A stretch of 64,000 nucleotides of DNA from Nansenia antarctica (taxonomy: Eukaryota > Chordata > Actinopteri > Argentiniformes > Microstomatidae): the NCBI GenBank assembly GCA_963989245.1, contig OZ022351.1, positions 13,480,343 to 13,544,342 of the forward strand. The letters are read 5' to 3'. Below, piece after piece: positions 57,866 to 64,000 of this stretch. Position numbers and translations under genes: made by a program. The notes under the pieces are model-generated. The model saw only the letters and a program-made list of their open reading frames with translations, did no database searches and was not told the origin of the DNA. Position 1 is the stretch's first letter. Each line of letters begins with the position of its first letter.

Positions 57866-60800
57866 AAAAACTCCTGGGTCCATCAATGCAGCTGTCCTCA
57901 ATTTGTCCATTTCCCTTTCTGTCTACACTAATACCGTATGTCCAAGTATTTAAAAAAACATGCCTATCACTGGATTTTCTGAGTTGTAAAGTTGTCATCA
58001 GATTGCTTTCATAAATGATATGCTGTGGATTATTGCATTGAGTTTGTCTGTGGTGAAAGAGAGAGATGTTTGCACTACTAAAAACGAAACAGGACATAGC
58101 AATAGGCCTCTACTTACATTGGTTGAATTCTCACAAAGCATCTGGAAATTAGGTTGATTTCCACAAACAAACGAAATCTAACTTAACATGTTATACAAAC
58201 AAGTTGCCAAGAAAGTTCCAAATTGTAAAAAAAATAAATATATATAGCTGCAATTATGTTTATATGAAATCTGTTCGATTTGGTAGAATATTGTGTCATA
58301 ACAACAGTCAGTATAAAGTATATAAACATAATTCTGGGTGGTATTGACTGCGGGCCATCAGTGAGTCTGCTCTCTCTCTCCGAGGGGAGTGAGTGAAGAG
58401 AATATAAATACATATTTTCTGGTCAGTGCTGCTGGCCCTACTGACTGGGTTCTATCAGGGTAGGGAGAGAGAGCAGGCCCAGACACAGTGCTGCGGCCAC
58501 ACACCGAGCTCTGCTTTTTCACCTCACTCACGAAACAGGGGGCAGCACTGTCTCTTGTGGCAACCGAAACTGGAAAAGGACCGCATGGAGTGCTACCAAT
58601 GAGTTACAGGAAAATGTCTCCTAGGTATACCACAGAAGAGTTATTTTTATAGCCCAAAACCAATATTCTAATGCCATTGTACGCAAGCGGAAGGACCGCA
58701 AATTGTGGTTCCCTCCTACTTCACTAAAAAGCAAACAGGACAAGGTTTGTCTGACAGGGTACTTTCAGCTAAATCCAAAAAGATGAACCATTGTAGAGGT
58801 GTCCATCTGCTTCATCCCCTCACACACTTAGGAAATGAGGGGTCTTTCAAGTCCTAAACTGAACGGGCTCCCATGCAGGTACACACAAGTCTATTCATTA
58901 TGCATTTCATCACGTCTGCACCCGGTGTTGTCAGACGTGGCTTTGAACTCTTTTGTTAATGTGCGTCTGCCTTATGTAGTCCCCGTAAAACTCATACAAT
59001 GGCAAAAATGGCTCTTGTAAAGAAAAGAAAAAAAAGGATGCACGTTTTGTTATGTCTTGGGTATTCATTTTAGTAAACCCCCATTCGGGGATGCTATGAG
59101 CAATTGTCGTTCGATAAGCATTGTGGGGGCATGGTGAAGTGTAGACATTACAAGTTGTGTTAACACATGGGTGGTATTGTGAGCATCAAAGGTTATTGAT
59201 GGCACACTTTGATTAATCAGGTGAGATGGGACACTCCCAGTCAGTAGGAGTAGCCATGAGAGATCTTACAGGGAAGTGATTTCACTTCAATGACTTCCTC
59301 TTCCGTCAGGAAAAAAAGGGAGGAGAGGAGCTTCTGATTTGAGAAAGAAAGCAGATGCCAGGTGTTATGAAAGACAGACCGATATGGACGACGTGATGCT
59401 CAGACTTGACTTGCCTGAACCCTAGCCGTATGAAAAGGCCCAGAAAGCCTCACTATTATAATAGCAATAAAAGAAAAGGTAAAAGAAGAGGAGCTTTGAA
59501 GGCCTGTCTGTCTGCTGTCATGGGGAGTTTGTGAGTGTGCTTTGTAAACGACTTTCTAATTCAAAAAGGACCATATTGAGAGGCCAATGGTTACAAGCTG
59601 AAGTTGTTTAGCTGAGGCAAGCACTATTGCTATACAGGACTCTCAACGTTACGAGATATCTCAGCCAATGTATTTACGGGTATACAGGATGTTGATAATA
59701 CATGTCACATAGCATCATGACAGCTGTATTCAAAGAGTAATTCTCTGTTGCTCATTGCGCTGCAGTGCTGTGATCTCCTCTTTCGCACATACAGCAGTTG
59801 GGCAGTATATCACTGTCAACAGAGGCCATTTTCAACATGTGGTGACCAAGTTGGTTTATCCTTTTTTTTCCACTTGAGTGTAGCTTAGAAAAACAGAGAC
59901 GAGTGTGTGCACAGGAAAATACGAGTGGCCGTACTTTGGCGAACCACGTAATCTCTGAACGCAGTTATCCAAACAAACCCTCAGCCAATCCTATCCACTC
60001 GCGGCTTCCTTATGGTTTCTGCATCGTCCACCTCCATCCCTACAATAACACTGGAAGCCTTGGGGTTATTTTCAGATTTCCCAGATTTCCTTGCAGGAAA
60101 ATGACAAACACTTTGTGGGTTTTCAGACGACCTCTTTCACTAGCTGTGTTTGTTAGTATAGGTCCTGTCTTCATAAACATTGGTTTTTGATAACAGAGAT
60201 TGGGAGTTTAAATATAAATATGCAGTTCTATCACAGCAGATGTTTGTTTTTTTCTGTATTAAAAAAAAGGAATCCTAAATGATGTTAATGTTTGATAGAT
60301 GAAATGTATTATTTCAATTGCCTTTGCCACTGATTGAGTGCATTAATGTTAAAACATAAGAAGTCCACTCTATTTACTTTACCACCCTTACAGAACATTC
60401 CAGATTTGCAAAAAAAAAATGAAAGTTAACGTCCTCATTCATGAATGACATGCCTTTTTTGAAGACCTGTCTTTTCCCGTTCCTCATAGTGAGTTTGAAT
60501 AGGTAAAGTGCACCTTCTATCCAGCCTCAATAAAAAGACTGAAACAAGAGCTTTCTCCACAGTGGAGGCGAGGCATCATCACCCAGGTGTGTCAACAAAA
60601 GCCTGTGCAGATCCATCCACTGACCCCCACGGAAGGTCAGGTAAAACTCCAACCTGAATTCCTGTCTGACAAGACCCTTAAAACGCTGCCTGAAAGGATG
60701 GCCTCACAATAGCGAACAATGGTTAATAGGGAAGACTTTACATGAAACATTGGGAATTTGTTAAATTGACATAGGGTGGTTTAAACAGGCCGTGCTATAG

Positions 60801-61049
60801 GTTCAAGTTTCAAAACCAACCTCCGTTGATAACAAGCTGCTAACTGGCTTTGCATGGCATTGCCGTAAAGGCTTCTATGCAGGTCTGTGAGGCGAACCCT
60901 TAGGACAAGCAGTGTATTGGCCTGTGATCTGCCTTGGTGTAGCCTATGGCTCTCGTCTCTCTCACCAGTCAGAGTGTAAAGGAGAGTCAGGCTGTGGTAT
61001 CAGCAGAATGCAGAATTCTCTTGTGCTCTTGTGCTCTCGTGCTCTCGTG
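57863..61049. other. Unique sequence, no gene seen
   Basis: No transposon or exon recognised in these 3.2 kb. Open frames are short and without domains. Confidence 0.4.
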
Positions 61050-61064
61050 CTCTCTCTCTCTCCC

Positions 61065-61160
<96 letters not shown>

Positions 61161-61174
61161 TCTCTCCCTCTCCC

Positions 61175-61240
<66 letters not shown>
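61050..61240. repeat. (CT)n microsatellite, 191 bases
   Basis: The longest simple repeat in the window, with CCC interruptions clustered near the start and at 61150-61190 that divide two pure runs. Five open frames overlap it and all are spurious Leu-Ser or Arg-Glu repeats. Confidence 0.98.
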
Positions 61241-61244
<4 letters not shown>

Positions 61245-63960
61245 CATGCAGAATTGAAAAGCTTGCCTGAAGGTGTTTCTAGGACTTGAGCCCTTTCAGC
61301 CTTTGACAACCATGGCTGTGCGAATGCAGAGCCAAGACCTTGACAGTTTTTCTGATCCCTGTCCATTTTCAACTGGGGAGTATATTTGGCTCGGCTTAAT
61401 ACTGGTGTGCTGTACTATACTTCACCTGTGCTTTTTGCAACTGTTATGAATCTTTAAAACATCCTCAAAATAAAGCCTTGACCTTCAAGACACAAAACTT
61501 TAACACTGTATCTATCAATATTGGATCTTCTTGAAAACACATACTGATATTGAGCTTTTTATTGGTGAAATGCAATCTTTAGTAAACAGGTTTGATACGA
61601 TTGGTCATTGGTCAAAAGGAGAGAAGAAATTGTGCATGATATAAGCCAATTACCTTCATGGTTTGCTCAGATACCAGACTCCAGACATGTTCTACCCTAG
61701 AACTGCTTACTCTTTTGTCTGCTTATAAGAAACTGAATAGAGTTGTGGGATTGAAAACCTTCACCCGGTCACTCCTGCCAGTGAACTATTCACAGCCCAG
61801 GAAGTCTGTGAGAGCCACTGTGCTGAAAGACTTCTGAATGGCTGGGGCTACGTGCAACTAGGGAAACATGGAACGGGTCTGTCCTCACTCTCAGTCAAAT
61901 AAGCAAGGTTAGGAGAAAAAGGGAAAAAAAAGAAAATCCCTTCTGACAGTGTCTCACTGTTACCCAGACAGAATTGAGATGCACAGGAAAAAGCGGACAA
62001 GCCTCTCCCCTCTCTCTCTCTATTGACTCTGTGGATAATCTTGACTCCACAGAAAAAATCCTTAAGCAGCTGGCCACAAACCTTTCGCTCGAGTGCACAT
62101 GCATACAATATCTCGCTGCAGCCCCACGGCGGTTTTTCTTTTTCCCTCCCTTTTTTCTTCCAGCTCTCCTGTGAGTATCCGAGCCAACTAGTCTGGAAAA
62201 GGCAGGATTTGTTGGTAGGGGAATGGAAACATGTGCCAAAATCAACACCAGTCCTATCCCTTTGGGAACGCTACAGCAAATTGGTCTTCAGAAAGAGACA
62301 GCTTGGTTTCTGTCCCTCAGACCCATGCGAACCCCCTTCGCTTCCAGAGTTAGACGCATGAAATCAGAGAGGGTTCTGTTAGAGTTTGTTTAAATACACA
62401 AACCCACAAGTTAGTGGTTTAGGAAACTCCCCTTAGTTCAAATTGATTGATTTCCTGTGTAAACAGGTAGCCCATTAGAGAATTGCTTTAGAAGTGTAAA
62501 ACCTGTAAGGCTATATTAGTGGTTTCCCTCAGACTGGCATTTGTGTGGGAGGCCATATCTCGAGTTGACAGCATACTATGTCAGGATATACAGTGGAATG
62601 TTCAGTGTTATCTTTGTAGAATGTGTGATTTAACATACTATACATATACCGATATACAATTAAAATGAGATATGATCACATCCATAAATATCATTTGAAT
62701 AAACAGCTGAATAGACGACTGCCACTGGGCAGGTAACAGTAGTATGCTGTTGTGCTTCGTGAATAAATGAAACATTGAGAAACATATTTTCCAATGAATA
62801 AATCGGTGCATCCTGACATCTTACCTGGGGAGGCTGGCGGAGGTAGAAATCAGAGGACGCGCTCACGCACGGAACAGAATTAGGAATGGTGTCAAACACA
62901 CGCCGTTCCTCATTCCGTTCCATGCTTTACAACGAGCCAGTCCTCGGATTTCCACCTCCACCGTCCTCCCCCACATCTTCCATTTGGTTTGCTAATCAGG
63001 ATTAGAGAGACATCTAAGAGGGGAGGTTTCAAATAGTAATATCTAGTGTATCATTACACCCCTCACATCAAACCCGACTGGACAGTAGATGACACCTTGT
63101 TTGAAGTGTTGACGTTTGATCGAGATCTGTTTGATGCATGAGGAAAAGAGAGTAATACCTTACCTTTTTCAACATGTGGTGCAGGTGTTTGAAGTGTCAG
63201 GCAGTATGAAATCGTCATGTGTTGGTTGACCGAAGGTTTGCAATAAAGTGAACAACCTGGTGAAAGAAAATGCATGGCTTCAATATACAATAGTATACTA
63301 TGATCTGACCTTGATACAATACCATGTTTTTGACCATGTTTTAATAATTCATACAATCCATCAAAAATGCTGAGGATAAATCGGTTTAAAAATGTATGGG
63401 CAAATGATATGCCATTGAGAGTGAACATGGGAGGCACCCGTGCAATATCAGATCATGAACTCACTTAAAAGGCAGACAGAGGTTAAGTTGAGTTCAGTAT
63501 TTCATCATCAAGTTGTGTTGCCCTTCATTTACATAGAGGGGAAAGCTGGAAAAGGACTGTGCAGAATGTCAACATTTGTTCAGACAGAACATACACCAAC
63601 TGCAATGTGTTGAGTCGAATGAGCCATGTGGGTACAGATGAACCTGAACTCGAGCAGAGTAAATATAAGGTATAACCCAGGGTAAATAAAGACTTTGCTT
63701 CAACATGCTGAAAGCACGACATCAGTCTTTGGTCTGAAAGCTTTACTGAGGACTCATTTGAAAAAAAGACCCCTTTGATTTGCAGAATCTCTGCAGTCCA
63801 CTGGAGACTGTAGTTTCATTCCTGATCAGAGGGTGTAAGAACTTTAATCCCCATTATATTCATTTTCAAATTTCTTTCAATAATTTAAAATGATTTTTTC
63901 TCAATAAAATCTAAAAATCATCCTATAGTACCTACAAAAAGGTAGTTTTTACACCGAAAC
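61241..63960. other. Unique sequence, no gene seen
   Basis: No transposon or exon recognised. Some stretches, for example 61970-62360, have open frames over 100 codons on both strands but no domain. Confidence 0.4.
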
Positions 63961-63963
63961 TAT

Positions 63964-64000
63964 GTGTGTTGTGTTGTGTGTGTGTGTGTGTGTGTGTTGT
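63964..64000. repeat. (GT)n microsatellite, cut by window end
   Basis: TGTGTTGTGTTG followed by pure GT to the end of the window, so its full length is unknown. Confidence 0.9.

Noticed and set aside
60912..61372. Several overlapping open frames of Leu-Ser or Arg-Glu repeats, up to 136 codons
   Set aside because: All come from the 191-base CT tract; a dinucleotide repeat stays open in every frame.

Overview
This 64-kb window looks like non-coding DNA of a ray-finned fish. The evidence is its mix of repeats: L2-type and other LINEs ending in fish-type 3' tails, tRNA-headed SINEs, several separate Tc1-like families, hAT-like and Harbinger-like TIR elements, a piece of Ty3/gypsy pol, and very long (CT)n, (GT)n and (AAT)n tracts. 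I found no convincing host protein-coding exon, no functional tRNA or rRNA gene, and nothing prokaryotic. It is probably a gene desert or the inside of a very large intron. The species cannot be read from the sequence.

Layout. 1-7.9 kb is mostly unique AT-rich DNA with one SINE/LINE tail and a CT tract. 7.9-11.5 kb holds a Tc1 fragment, then a decayed L2 LINE whose reverse transcriptase is split at its YADD box by a palindromic Tc1-type MITE. 13.0-14.35 kb is a 1.27-kb hAT-like element sitting inside a (GT)n tract and carrying a 95-bp near-perfect palindrome. 14.9-16.2 kb holds a TIR-element relic, a LINE 3' end and a complete tRNA-derived SINE. 18.4-20.75 kb is a second, different L2. 23.4-32.2 kb has a small hAT MITE, LINE tails, a lone Tc1 tip and a gypsy integrase fragment.

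32.9-36.3 kb holds a Harbinger-like element with TTA duplications, a nearly full-length dead Tc1 transposon (34026-35482), a CT tract and another Tc1 fragment. 38-44.5 kb is mostly unique sequence with simple repeats. 44.65-46.7 kb holds a palindromic MITE, two Tc1 fragments in opposite orientations and a 37/38-bp minisatellite. 50.2-53.0 kb is a stack of a LINE, a SINE in reverse, and a 1070-bp TIR element that contains an 86-bp piece of 28S rRNA plus three ~201-bp tandem units. 53-64 kb is mostly unique, with two more MITEs, LINE tails and two large microsatellites.

No genes work together here; every coding signature is a broken mobile-element protein. The most interesting items are the rRNA-carrying TIR element (51945-53014), the TIR-element family shared between 15 kb and 33 kb, the palindrome in the hAT element, and the telomere-like motif that replaces part of one Tc1 inverted repeat. 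Several unique stretches resemble conserved non-coding elements, but this cannot be tested without comparing other genomes. Family names for the repeats come from recognition by eye and memory, not from a database search.
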